Positions 38,073 to 47,121 are shown, counted from the first letter of the stretch. The stretch is DNA of 64,000 nt from Bacteroidetes bacterium UBA1312 (GCA_002307135.1 DBTQ01000027.1:186001-250000), one strand, 5' to 3'. Notes: generated from the letters alone by a model not told the origin. Program-made: numbers and translations.

Positions 38073-39130
38073 GTTGATATTAATGTAAAGCTATGGTCCT
38101 TACCCTTGTATTGGTTGTATAAAAGTATAGTTTTGTAACTTTCCTTTTCCACCCTATTTACTTTGATAATGGCAGGTATTTCTTGCGTTCTGATAATCTT
38201 CGCAGCAACCCACAATCCAAAGGCAGAAGCCGTATTGTATTCACCGCTTAAATGTTTGTAGTACACTTGTGTTGTATTCGCCAAACAATTTTCGGCGATA
38301 TTTTGATAATAGACATCATATTCTATATCGCCATTGTAGCCCAATACAACCGCATCTATATCCGATATTTGAAAACCATTTGCAGCTAAGAAATGATTCA
38401 ATTTAATTTCAACTTCATGCACTTCCAATGAGTTCAATAGCTCTATAGCTAATACTTGAGCATAGCTCGAACTTTGTGGCCGATCTGCTACAATAAAAAA
38501 AGTAGCTCCTTCACCATACACAACCCCTTTGCTCGTTGCAGGCAATACCTTAAATGGCTTGTCCGACTCATTTTTGATATACCCAGCCAATTTAAAAAGT
38601 GACATGGTATATTCAACTGTTTCGTCAATGCCTCCGATTAAAATGGTTGCTGCATCGCCCGACTCTATTTGCATCATGGCATCCAGCAATGACGATTCAA
38701 AGGAAACAGCACTATGTACATACGTAAAATTGTAGCCATTACATTTAATACCTAAGGCTATTTGAGCAGCTACTGTGTTGTGCGTAGATTGAATAAAAGA
38801 AGTTGGCGTAAGAAAAGACTCATTATTGTCGATAATTGCTTTCAGAAATTTTTCAGAATCTTCCATACAGCCCATTCCGGTACCGGTAATAATAGCATCC
38901 ACATTTTCTACTCCTGCTTCCTGCATGGCTAAAGCCGAGGCTACAATGCCTGCTTTTACTCCTTTACCCATTCTACGAATGGCAGCTGGAGCTATGTAAT
39001 TTTTATAAACGGGATCTTGGATTGTAAGTACATTATCCTGATCATTGACAATACTATCTTCTAAAAAAACAGTGTCAAATGTTCCTTGTGCCGAAATACA
39101 TCCTACGCCATTGATATAACACTTTCTCAT
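38054..39130 (-). CDS. Ketosynthase-like chain-length factor lacking the active-site Cys
   Basis: A 358-residue thiolase-fold protein related to FabF. It keeps the fold landmarks GTGMGCMEDSE, TPTSFIQSTHNTVAAQIAL and YGEGATFFIV, but the nucleophile loop reads VHSAVSFESS where catalytic enzymes have TACSS, so there is no active-site Cys, and the catalytic histidines are not recognisable. This is the pattern of a KS-beta/chain length factor that pairs with a catalytic KS. The open frame extends to 39160, but the ATG at 39130 overlaps the upstream KS stop as ATGA, a typical coupled pair. Confidence 0.75.
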   Translation of the reverse strand: MRKCYINGVGCISAQGTFDTVFLEDSIVNDQDNVLTIQDPVYKNYIAPAAIRRMGKGVKAGIVASALAMQEAGVENVDAIITGTGMGCMEDSEKFLKAIIDNNESFLTPTSFIQSTHNTVAAQIALGIKCNGYNFTYVHSAVSFESSLLDAMMQIESGDAATILIGGIDETVEYTMSLFKLAGYIKNESDKPFKVLPATSKGVVYGEGATFFIVADRPQSSSYAQVLAIELLNSLEVHEVEIKLNHFLAANGFQISDIDAVVLGYNGDIEYDVYYQNIAENCLANTTQVYYKHLSGEYNTASAFGLWVAAKIIRTQEIPAIIKVNRVEKESYKTILLYNQYKGKDHSFTLISTCQNTE

Positions 39131-40326
39131 TCGCTTTTCGAAAATATAAGGGTCGAGCAATTTCCACCAAATCCAAAAGAATTAGATAGTACGTGCTGAA
39201 TTGGTTTGTGCTTCAATACTGCTTGCGGCACTAAATCAAATTCAGACATAGGTGTTTTAAAATTCAAATTGGGGAATACAATATTATTTTGAAGTGCCAA
39301 AATACTATACACCGCTTCTATAGCCGCCGCAGCTGCCAAAGTATGACCAGTAAAAGGTTTTGTAGAACTAAAGTCAGGAACATGTTTTCCAAAGATTCTA
39401 AGCATAGCTCTGCCTTCCGATAAATCATTATTAGGAGTGGCCGTACCATGGGCATTGATATAGTCAATTTGAGCGGGTTCTAATCCCGCAACTTTCATCG
39501 CTTTTTGCATGGCTAAAAAAGCACCTTCGCCATTTTCTGAAGAAGCCGTTTGATGAAATGCATCATTCGCATTGCCGTATCCAGAAACATAAGCCAATAC
39601 TCGCTTATGTTCTTTTTGTACCAACTCATCCGATTCCAAAACCAAATATGCAGCTGCTTCTCCAAGATTCAATCCTTTTCTATCATTGTCAAAAGGTGTG
39701 TTGTCTGTGTCCGACAATATCATCAGGGTTTTAAAACCATTAATCGTAAATTTAGCGAGGGCATCAGTACCTCCAACAATCACTCTATCCAGCTTTTTAG
39801 CTTTAATAAGGCGCGCACCAAACATAATTGCATTGGCAGCAGAAGAACATGCTGTGCTGATGGTTGTTACCATTCCTTTTAAGCCTAATTCATCTGCAAT
39901 CGTTTGTGCGGTAGCTCCTCCGTCATGACTACTAACGTATTTTAAACAAGATTCGTCTTTAAAATACTCATAATAATATCGTTCAGTCATATCCATTCCT
40001 CCCACACTTGTGGACGAAACAATACCTGTTCTATATTCGTTTATGTCTGTAATTCCAGCGTCTGCCATTGCTTGTTTCGCAGCTATAGCACCCAACATTG
40101 CAGTTCGGGAATAGTTGTTTTCTTCAGGGAGTTGCAGTTCATTGACCAATTCTTGGTTGGTCTTTTTTATTTCAGCAACTTTAATGCTATCCTTATGAAT
40201 AGTAGAAATATTGTCAATAGTAGAAATAGCCACCTTATTATTCAATAACGAAATAAGATTCTCCTCCACAGTGTTACCGATAGCAGAAATAATGCCCATT
40301 CCAGTAATGGCAACTCCTTTATTCAT
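39127..40326 (-). CDS. Beta-ketoacyl-ACP synthase (FabF-like) of the aryl polyene branch
   Basis: A 399-residue condensing enzyme with a complete Cys-His-His triad: Cys160 in STACSSAAN, His293 in NAHGTATPNND, His328 in KPFTGHTLAA. It should catalyse decarboxylative condensation of malonyl-ACP with the growing aryl polyene. The stop overlaps the start of the Cys-less KS partner (ATGA), suggesting a heterodimer; the ACP gene lies just upstream. Confidence 0.9.
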   Translation of the reverse strand: MNKGVAITGMGIISAIGNTVEENLISLLNNKVAISTIDNISTIHKDSIKVAEIKKTNQELVNELQLPEENNYSRTAMLGAIAAKQAMADAGITDINEYRTGIVSSTSVGGMDMTERYYYEYFKDESCLKYVSSHDGGATAQTIADELGLKGMVTTISTACSSAANAIMFGARLIKAKKLDRVIVGGTDALAKFTINGFKTLMILSDTDNTPFDNDRKGLNLGEAAAYLVLESDELVQKEHKRVLAYVSGYGNANDAFHQTASSENGEGAFLAMQKAMKVAGLEPAQIDYINAHGTATPNNDLSEGRAMLRIFGKHVPDFSSTKPFTGHTLAAAAAIEAVYSILALQNNIVFPNLNFKTPMSEFDLVPQAVLKHKPIQHVLSNSFGFGGNCSTLIFSKSE

Positions 40327-40331
40327 GGTAG

Positions 40332-40589
40332 TTATTTAGTTCTTTTTTCAGAGATATATTTTGCCATTGTAGCAACTGATTCAAAAATAGCTTTACCTTC
40401 TTTTGGATCTACTAATTTGATACCATAATCCTTATCAAGCATTACAATAAGCTCCAAAGCGTCTATAGAGTCTAATCCTAGTCCGGCACCAAACAAAGGA
40501 TCGTTATCATTGATATCCTCAACGCTTATATCCTCCAAGTTCAATATTTTGATTATTTTCTCTTTTAATTCTTGTTGTAAGGCTTCCAT
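40332..40589 (-). CDS. Acyl carrier protein
   Basis: An 85-residue four-helix carrier protein. GLDSIDALEL contains Ser41, the 4'-phosphopantetheine attachment site, and the N-terminal helix and IFESVATMAKYI helix IV fit the family. It lies 5 bp from the ketosynthase gene and should carry the aryl polyene or resorcinol chain. It differs from the second ACP at 51,823-52,074, so the two branches may use separate carriers. Confidence 0.93.
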   Translation of the reverse strand: MEALQQELKEKIIKILNLEDISVEDINDNDPLFGAGLGLDSIDALELIVMLDKDYGIKLVDPKEGKAIFESVATMAKYISEKRTK

Positions 40590-40592
40590 ATT

Positions 40593-41204
40593 TTATTTAT
40601 TGAATAATGTTTGAATTGTAGTTGCATCGTGCGGTATTCCAAATGTGGTGGTTACTATGTAAAGAAATGCACGATAAGTATCTTTATAGTATTCGACCCA
40701 ACCACACAATACTTCTTCAGCTCTATTAGTACACAAAAGTACGTTAGTATAGTTGCTCATAAATCCAGGGTTGAATTCTTCAAAAATAAAGAAAGTATTT
40801 TCACTTTTCAAGTTGTGTCTAATACTTATCTCACCCATGCAAATATTGGGCAATGTATAGACAAAAACTGCAGGGCTAGGAAAATAATTTTCCTGATTGT
40901 TTATGGATTCTTGAAATTTAATATCTGTATCTAAGCTTGAGGATTTATTGGATAACAATAAAGCAATATCACGATCAGTTTCCAATTCGTTTTTGAGCAA
41001 CAGTTCTGCAGCTAAAAAAGCGAGCTTACTCAAATTATCCATTTTAAAAAACTTTGGATAGTTCAGTTCAAAATTTCGGTAAGCCGCCTTTGCAAAATCT
41101 ACAAACAGGCATTCGCCCGTTTTAAAAACAGAAGTACCGTTCAAATCAATTTTATTGTTTTGAATACTGCAATAAGCTTTTATATAAGTTGCCTGTTTTA
41201 TCAC
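40593..41204 (-). CDS. Half-length ketosynthase-like protein
   Basis: A 203-residue protein. FFKMDNLSKLAFLAAELLL, IALLLSNKSSSLDTDIKF and PAVFVYTLPNICMGEISIRH resemble the middle of FabF-type N-terminal halves, but no nucleophile Cys motif and no C-terminal half follow. Comparable short ketosynthase-like proteins are found in flexirubin clusters. It could be a structural partner of a ketosynthase. It overlaps the upstream KS by 4 bp (ATGA) and is followed 3 bp later by the ACP. Confidence 0.6.
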   Translation of the reverse strand: MIKQATYIKAYCSIQNNKIDLNGTSVFKTGECLFVDFAKAAYRNFELNYPKFFKMDNLSKLAFLAAELLLKNELETDRDIALLLSNKSSSLDTDIKFQESINNQENYFPSPAVFVYTLPNICMGEISIRHNLKSENTFFIFEEFNPGFMSNYTNVLLCTNRAEEVLCGWVEYYKDTYRAFLYIVTTTFGIPHDATTIQTLFNK

Positions 41205-42346
41205 GATGTCATTTTCTGAAATACGACTGCTGTATTACAACCACCAAAACCTGAAGCCGTTTTAAGCCAATAATTTATCTCCTTTTGTTCATTTTTACCA
41301 ATAATATTAAGCGGTTGACTAAGTCCCATTTCATCGAAACCTAAAGACGGGAATAATTTATTTTCTAAGACAGATTGAATCCCAATTACAGTTTCCAATA
41401 ATCCGGAAGCACCAAGCGTATGTCCATAATAACCTTTAAGGCTATTCAACGGAACATGCGCTATTCCTAATCTGTTGAATGCGACAGCTTCCATTTCATC
41501 ATTATAGGAAGTGGCCGTACCATGCGCATTGATATAATCAAGTTCATTTCTATCTATTGCCGATTCAAGCAATGCCCGCTCAACACTTCTATACAATCCT
41601 TCTCCTGTTCTGGATGGCCCCGATATATGATTAGCGTCATTAATAGCCCCATCACCAATAATTCTCATTGTGGCATTTGTAGCATCTGCTGTAATACAAA
41701 CTGCCGCTGAAGCCTCTCCCAAACTAACTCCTTTTCGATGGATAGAATAAGGTTGACAGGGTGAATCGCTCATGGCTTGAAAAGAATTAAACCCAGACAA
41801 AACAAATTTAGAGACTTCATCTCCACCGACTACAAATACCTGATCATAACATTCGCTTTGTATCAATCTCTTTGCAATGCCAACCGCCAAAATACCGGAC
41901 ACACAAGCATTCGAAACAATTATCGGCACCGTTGAAAATCCAAAAAAAGTAGCGATTACCCGACCCAATTGATTTAAATCCGTCTTTTGTAAATGTTGCT
42001 CCCGCAGCTTTTCTAATGCACTTATATTTCCTTTCGTTGTTGAAATAATTAATGCCGTCTTTTGATTAAATATCGGTTTCAATTTTTCTATAACAGGAAG
42101 CAACGCCAATATCATCATTTGCTCCAACTTGGTATAATTTGCAGAATCCGCATACTTCTGAAACGCAGTTTTAACTATTGCATCATCAATCATTGCAGCA
42201 TAAAATGGAGTCACCATCAACAGCTTGTTTTGATGCAATCGAATACCTGATTGGCCATTGGCAATGTTTTGAATATTCGTTGCAACATCAAAACCAATGG
42301 GTGTAATACAGTTCTGCTCAGTTATAAAAACGTCTCTTAACTTCAT
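41201..42346 (-). CDS. Beta-ketoacyl synthase (FabF-like), second in cluster
   Basis: A 381-residue condensing enzyme. The nucleophile is Cys148 (NACVSG), with NAHGTATSYNDE and GYYGHTLGASG providing the histidines. It is more diverged than the other two Cys-containing synthases. The frame is open to 42376, but the ATG at 42346 overlaps the thioesterase stop by one base (TAATG), a common coupled arrangement, and places the conserved N-terminal strand normally. It probably takes part in aryl polyene elongation or priming. Confidence 0.85.
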   Translation of the reverse strand: MKLRDVFITEQNCITPIGFDVATNIQNIANGQSGIRLHQNKLLMVTPFYAAMIDDAIVKTAFQKYADSANYTKLEQMMILALLPVIEKLKPIFNQKTALIISTTKGNISALEKLREQHLQKTDLNQLGRVIATFFGFSTVPIIVSNACVSGILAVGIAKRLIQSECYDQVFVVGGDEVSKFVLSGFNSFQAMSDSPCQPYSIHRKGVSLGEASAAVCITADATNATMRIIGDGAINDANHISGPSRTGEGLYRSVERALLESAIDRNELDYINAHGTATSYNDEMEAVAFNRLGIAHVPLNSLKGYYGHTLGASGLLETVIGIQSVLENKLFPSLGFDEMGLSQPLNIIGKNEQKEINYWLKTASGFGGCNTAVVFQKMTS

Positions 42347-42795
42347 TAGCTTATAAGCCCTACTTTTAGCTTCCACTCTTCATAAAAAAGTGGATTAGTG
42401 AGTAATAGCTCACCCTCACGGTTCAAAAAAACCTGAACCGTCTCTCCTGTACAAGCAAGATTATTATTGGCATCAAATATCTTGTATCTAAAAATCATTT
42501 TTGCCGCCGGAGAATCCACAATTGTAGTTTCAATACGTGCTACATCACCATAGCGCAGCGGTAATTTATGTTCGCAAGATGATTGCACAATTGGTGTAGT
42601 GTAATTGAATTTATGAATATCCAAATAAGAGATACCATGCTTTCTTCCAAACGCTTCACGCCCATCTTCAAAATAAGTAATGTAATACCCATGCCATACA
42701 ATACCCAATGGATCTGTTTCATTAAAACGTACCCTTATTTCTTGTGTCACAGTCAATTCATCTGCTGATCTATACTGTTCTTTTCTTTTTTTCAT
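42346..42795 (-). CDS. 4HBT/YbgC-type acyl thioesterase
   Basis: A 149-residue hotdog protein. VRFNETDPLGIVWHGYYITYFEDGREAF is the 4-hydroxybenzoyl-CoA thioesterase family active-site block with Asp in NETDPLG and a following helix. It could release an acyl chain from a carrier protein or CoA, or edit stalled chains. It sits between the ABC permease (26-bp overlap) and a ketosynthase. Confidence 0.85.
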   Translation of the reverse strand: MKKRKEQYRSADELTVTQEIRVRFNETDPLGIVWHGYYITYFEDGREAFGRKHGISYLDIHKFNYTTPIVQSSCEHKLPLRYGDVARIETTIVDSPAAKMIFRYKIFDANNNLACTGETVQVFLNREGELLLTNPLFYEEWKLKVGLIS

Positions 42796-44056
42796 ACATC
42801 AATGCGATAGAAATGGTGATTACAAAAAACAAAAACAATAATCCTAATTTAGGTAAAATATCAAGTATTCCTACATTCCTCAAAAACACGTCATAGAATG
42901 CATTTAAGCCCCAATTCATAGGCGAAATGCGTGCAAAAAATTGCATTACTTTAGGCATGGCAAACACAGGAACCCAAACACCTCCTAATGCTGCTAATAT
43001 AATAACAGATGTTGCGCCAAATGGAGCAGATTGTTCCTGAGTTTTCGCAACAGTACCTAATAATATCCCGAAGCCTATAGCGGCAAAGCCTGCAAAAAGT
43101 GCGACAATACTCAACAAAAATATATTACCATCTACATTTAATGCAGGTAAACCTAAGTGTGGGAAAAGGAAAATAGCCACGGCTATCATCATATAAAACT
43201 GAATCATACAAATGATTAAATAGCTAATCGTTTTACCACCTAATACAATTGCATTAGAAACAGGATTGGTACGCAAACGAACAAATGTTCCCTGTGTTTT
43301 TTCTTTTACAATATTGATGGATAATGGGATTACGATAAAGAATATGGCAAATAATGACCATGCAGGTACATTATGTTGTACCGAATTAGGTACAATATCT
43401 TTATCGTTTGCTCTTGGCATTATTTCTTTAAATGTGATAAAGCTCTTCTGCTCAAAAGAGCTGGATGCTTCATCTCCCAACTGATCTTGAAATGCAGTAT
43501 AAATAGATTTTGATTCTATCTGCGCTATCATTTTATCAATTGAGCTCATTACTGCATTCTTGAAGGACGGTTGAACTGCAGGATCAAAATAGAGCTTTAC
43601 TTCTTTCTGCGTAATTGGGTCTTTTAACACACCTTTCTTCAAGGTATCAGAAAGTCCGAAGCTACCCAATATTTTCTCAACATTATGTTCAATTTTTACT
43701 TGCAAATCAGCACTCAAATGTGAAGGAATAATAATAGCCATTTGATATTGGCCTTTAAAAACTGCTTCCTGAGCAATAGCCTCTGTTATTGGCTTGCCGT
43801 CCATTTTTGTGAGCACGGAGAAGTAGTTACTTTTTTCCAAATTTTCTAAAACGGAAGCAGCCACCTTTCCCTGATCTTCATCTACAAATAAAATAGGAAT
43901 TTTAGCATCGCTTACTTTCCGGAATGTACTGTCTTGTATTAATGTAACTGTAATAATTAATACCAATGGCATCACAAACAGAATAACAAGCCCGCCTATA
44001 TCGCGGCGCAGCAAAAGAAATTCTTTATATACAGACATCAGTAGTTTATATATCAT
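42770..44056 (-). CDS. ABC-2 type transporter permease
   Basis: A 428-residue membrane protein: one N-terminal helix, a large extracytoplasmic region (about 45-220), then five helices in the C-terminal half, with VKEKTQGTFVRLRTNP linking them. This is the YhgE/ABC-2 (DrrB/NodJ-like exporter) layout. It works with the ATPase encoded directly upstream (11-bp overlap). An export role for pigment or intermediates is inferred from position. Confidence 0.88.
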   Translation of the reverse strand: MIYKLLMSVYKEFLLLRRDIGGLVILFVMPLVLIITVTLIQDSTFRKVSDAKIPILFVDEDQGKVAASVLENLEKSNYFSVLTKMDGKPITEAIAQEAVFKGQYQMAIIIPSHLSADLQVKIEHNVEKILGSFGLSDTLKKGVLKDPITQKEVKLYFDPAVQPSFKNAVMSSIDKMIAQIESKSIYTAFQDQLGDEASSSFEQKSFITFKEIMPRANDKDIVPNSVQHNVPAWSLFAIFFIVIPLSINIVKEKTQGTFVRLRTNPVSNAIVLGGKTISYLIICMIQFYMMIAVAIFLFPHLGLPALNVDGNIFLLSIVALFAGFAAIGFGILLGTVAKTQEQSAPFGATSVIILAALGGVWVPVFAMPKVMQFFARISPMNWGLNAFYDVFLRNVGILDILPKLGLLFLFFVITISIALMYEKKKRTV

Positions 44057-44798
44057 CTCTCAATTCTTTTCCGGTTAATGATATAAACACGTCTTCGAGA
44101 TTACGTGCATCAGGAACCTCGCTAATTAAACGGGAAGGCGTTCCTTGCGCATAAATTTGCCCTCTGTCGAGAATAGCAATATTGCTACAAAAGTCTTGCG
44201 CCTCTGACAAATGATGTGAAGTATAAATGATAGTAGTTCCTTTAGTATTCAATAGTTTCAAATAATCAATGATAGCATTCTTCGATTGCACATCCACTCC
44301 AACTGTTGGTTCATCAAGAAAAAGAACTTTAGGTTGATGTAGAATACCGGCAATCAGATTTACCCTTCGTTTCATTCCCCCAGAAAAGGTCTCAATTTTT
44401 TTGTCCGCAAACTTCATTAGTCCCAGCAGCTTTAAACTATCAGTAACTGCATCTTTTAAATTTTTACTTTTCAAACCATACATACTTCCGAAATACAAAA
44501 GATTTTCTCTAGCAGTCAGTGTTGGATAAAGCGCATATTCTTGGGGTACAACACCAATTATTTTTTTTATTTCAAAAGCATTGCTCGCATAAGAAAGCTG
44601 ATGAATAGTAAATGAGCCTGATGTTGGTTTAATCAATCCACAAAGCATTGAAATCAATGTAGTTTTCCCGGCACCATTGGGTCCTAACAACCCGTATATT
44701 TCGCCTTCATTTATAGACAAAGTAAGGTTTTGCAAAGAGTACATTTCTGCATCTTTGTATTTTTTACTTAACGCTGTTATTTCAATAATCGGATACAA
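44046..44798 (-). CDS. ABC transporter ATP-binding protein
   Basis: A 250-residue ATPase. Walker A GPNGAGKTT, signature FSGGMKRRVN, Walker B VLFLDEPT and the switch histidine (YTSHHLSE) are all intact. The nearest type is the CcmA/DrrA-like exporter ATPases. It is paired with the ABC-2 permease that follows with an 11-bp overlap. Confidence 0.95.
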   Translation of the reverse strand: MYPIIEITALSKKYKDAEMYSLQNLTLSINEGEIYGLLGPNGAGKTTLISMLCGLIKPTSGSFTIHQLSYASNAFEIKKIIGVVPQEYALYPTLTARENLLYFGSMYGLKSKNLKDAVTDSLKLLGLMKFADKKIETFSGGMKRRVNLIAGILHQPKVLFLDEPTVGVDVQSKNAIIDYLKLLNTKGTTIIYTSHHLSEAQDFCSNIAILDRGQIYAQGTPSRLISEVPDARNLEDVFISLTGKELRDDI

Positions 44799-44809
44799 AT
44801 ATGTAGGTT

Positions 44810-45808
44810 TTAACTAACCGCCTTTTTAAGCTTTTTAAAAAATATTTTTTCCCGGTCTGCAATATTTAATAATTGACCTGAAACCATGTTATAAGCATCA
44901 GATTGTGTACTTCTGTTTTTATAAATCCTTGATGCTTCAACCGCAAAATCACGCCACAAATCACCAATAGTCGTCATTTCGCTTGACAATTCATTAAGTC
45001 GATCATTATTGAGTATAGCTGCCGCCTCTTGTAAAAATGCTGCATAAATAAATCGGAAACCTCCTCCTCCCGTTCCTATCTCCTCTTGCATCCTTACCAT
45101 CTGTGCCAAATAATGATTTGCCTTCTTAGTACCATATTTAGTAGGCCATTTTTTAATCTGTTGCGCAACATATTTTATTCCATTGACACCAACAATGGGC
45201 ATTGGCGCTAACATGTCGCGGCAAGTACTTTTGATTCCTTTTAATATTGCGGTCTTAAAATCTATATGTTCAGGCACTTGTATTGGATAATACATCTGAC
45301 CCTTTGGTGCAAATGCTCCTTTAGCAAATCGCACTTTATTCAATTCATTATGCGTGAGTGTAGTTACCGTCTCCATTACAGGATCACTGATTAAGTAATC
45401 TGTAGCAGTTTTACCATACACTACCAAATTATGCGCGTTGAAATGAAATCGATATTCATCAGGAAAATAGCTGAGGTTATAAACGCCAACTTGAAGTCCT
45501 GTCGGTACATTCCTCCGAATATTTTCATCTAAGGCCACTTGGGCACTCGCTTCGTTCGAAAATTTTTGTCTTTTAATTTTCAGCCCAAGACGTTTGGCTA
45601 ACCTATTAAAAATTTGACCGGGTAATGGACGGTAACTAATAGCCGGTGCATGATTGACTTTTATAAATGGTAAGTAAATAAAAAAAAGACCTGAGCCAAT
45701 ACCAAATACCATTGGCTCGCTTATATTCAGACCATTATGTTTCAGCAGATTTGAAGCAACTCCGTTTTCGCAATGAGCAGATTGATGATGCGTAAAATTT
45801 GTATTCAT
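44810..45808 (-). CDS. BtrH N-terminal domain protein (DUF4872-type)
   Basis: A 332-residue protein. HHQSAHCENGVASNLLKHNG (Cys13) and FGIGSGLFFIYLPF match the N-terminal domain of BtrH, the butirosin-pathway acyltransferase that transfers an acyl group from an acyl carrier protein to the aminoglycoside. VVYGKTATDYLISDPV continues this domain; the second half (about 180-332) is helical, as in BtrH-DUF4872 proteins. Here it is a candidate for moving the polyene acyl from ACP onto the dialkylresorcinol hydroxyl to form the flexirubin ester. That role is inference from family and location. Confidence 0.75.
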   Translation of the reverse strand: MNTNFTHHQSAHCENGVASNLLKHNGLNISEPMVFGIGSGLFFIYLPFIKVNHAPAISYRPLPGQIFNRLAKRLGLKIKRQKFSNEASAQVALDENIRRNVPTGLQVGVYNLSYFPDEYRFHFNAHNLVVYGKTATDYLISDPVMETVTTLTHNELNKVRFAKGAFAPKGQMYYPIQVPEHIDFKTAILKGIKSTCRDMLAPMPIVGVNGIKYVAQQIKKWPTKYGTKKANHYLAQMVRMQEEIGTGGGGFRFIYAAFLQEAAAILNNDRLNELSSEMTTIGDLWRDFAVEASRIYKNRSTQSDAYNMVSGQLLNIADREKIFFKKLKKAVS

Positions 45809-46212
45809 TAATCTGGTTTAAAATTTTTCAATTCATTAATGCTTATTTCAAATGCACGTGCGTATTTTAATAAAATGGCGTCAGTCAATTTATTAAAAAC
45901 ACCGGGTTTGAAATGTCTTTTTACACGCCATTGCCACATGCCTACATAACTAGATAAAATTCCCACATCCATTCTATTTAATTCCATAAAATAGGCAATT
46001 GAACTTACTTCCCCTTTTTGGTATTGAAGTTTGGCCATTTCAATTCTTTCCTGAATATCATCCATCGAATTACTCAATGCAATAGACTTAGGCTCCCAAC
46101 CACTACTTAATTCTGTAGTGTAGTTTCCATTTTCGTCCACTGCATAACAAAGCTCTTTCACATTGCTCTTAGATAAATTGCTATTATCCTGCGGCACTTC
46201 ATTCTTTTTCAT
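45808..46212 (-). CDS. Small cytoplasmic protein with helix-turn-helix-like C-terminus
   Basis: A 134-residue protein. The first 50 residues are polar and low in complexity. The end (QWRVKRHFKPGVFNK, then ILLKYARAFEISINELKNF) looks like the last helices of an XRE-type helix-turn-helix domain, though the first helices are unclear. No enzymatic motif is seen. The frame is open to 46317, but that region overlaps the hotdog gene; the ATG at 46212 overlaps the hotdog stop by 14 bp. A regulatory role is only a possibility. Confidence 0.5.
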   Translation of the reverse strand: MKKNEVPQDNSNLSKSNVKELCYAVDENGNYTTELSSGWEPKSIALSNSMDDIQERIEMAKLQYQKGEVSSIAYFMELNRMDVGILSSYVGMWQWRVKRHFKPGVFNKLTDAILLKYARAFEISINELKNFKPD

Positions 46213-46663
46213 CCTTACGTTCTTGAATAAACAAATTAATCTCACCATCCAAAAGCAACTCATCCTTGGAGTAAGTTTTACAATACATGGTAGAGATGCT
46301 GTAATCCTCTGAGACAAACTTTGATGTTAATGTCGCAATAGTATTAATTGTCGTACCCACTTTAGGTAAAACATGAATATTCATTGTCTTTATTGCACTA
46401 ATAAATCCAATAATCTTTACATCCTGTTTTGCCTCATTATTTTCATCAACAAAATATTGTTTTCCAACAATAGCAGAGCAGGTTTGTGCAGCATTTTCGA
46501 TTAAACCAGACTCACTAAATAATTCATTTTGCAGAAAAACATTTCCCTCGCCAATAGTAAAAACAGACTCCACACGTTCATCATTCATCTCCAAAATCCA
46601 ATCAACCATAAGCATAGGAGCACGATGTGGCAAAAAATTATTAATATCTATTGGTATTCCCAT
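46199..46663 (-). CDS. Hotdog-fold ApeP-like dehydratase, first copy
   Basis: A 154-residue hotdog protein. INNFLPHRAPMLMVDWI followed by FSESGLIENAAQTC is the pattern of the FabZ/FabA-like ApeP family in aryl polyene clusters (PHRxPxLxVD; ESGLIExxAQ). Members are annotated as 3-hydroxyacyl-ACP dehydratases. The conserved His (PHRAP) and Glu (ESGLIE) are present. It overlaps the next gene and follows a paralogue with 16 bp between them. Confidence 0.75.
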   Translation of the reverse strand: MGIPIDINNFLPHRAPMLMVDWILEMNDERVESVFTIGEGNVFLQNELFSESGLIENAAQTCSAIVGKQYFVDENNEAKQDVKIIGFISAIKTMNIHVLPKVGTTINTIATLTSKFVSEDYSISTMYCKTYSKDELLLDGEINLFIQERKDEKE

Positions 46664-46679
46664 TTCAAATGATCGATAA

Positions 46680-47120
46680 TTATTTAGCCAAAACAGTTTT
46701 CATTTGCCCTTTAGCAATTTCAATTTTATTCAATTTTGTAGAGATATCGACTAAAGTAATACCCATAAATTCCTGAATGATATTAACTGTTGTCTCCAAT
46801 TCATCATTAAGCTTTGGCAACGCTATTATTTCGATTTCTTTTATAGAACCGATATAACCCATTGGCGCCTGCTCTTGTTTCAAAAAAAATTGATAACCGG
46901 TATGCAATGCTACAGACTGTGCCATGTGCTCTATCAATCCAGATTCTACAAAACAACCATTCTGTACAAAAATATTTTCTAACTTAATTTTTAGTCCAGC
47001 TACAATTGTCGTATTTGTAAATGCATACATTTTATCTACCATCACAAAAGGGAATTTTTGCGGTAATAGCACAGCCACCGCTTCATCTTCCAACATGATG
47101 TTACATAACTCAATACTCAT
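46680..47120 (-). CDS. Hotdog-fold ApeP-like dehydratase, second copy
   Basis: A 146-residue paralogue of the neighbouring hotdog protein. LLPQKFPFVMVDKMY and FVESGLIEHMAQSVALHTGY align with PHRAPMLMVDWI and FSESGLIENAAQTC in the neighbour, but the PHR histidine is replaced (PQK). The two could form a heterodimer in which only one subunit is catalytic. It starts 1 bp after the DarB-like gene stops. Confidence 0.72.
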   Translation of the reverse strand: MSIELCNIMLEDEAVAVLLPQKFPFVMVDKMYAFTNTTIVAGLKIKLENIFVQNGCFVESGLIEHMAQSVALHTGYQFFLKQEQAPMGYIGSIKEIEIIALPKLNDELETTVNIIQEFMGITLVDISTKLNKIEIAKGQMKTVLAK

Positions 47121-47121
47121 A

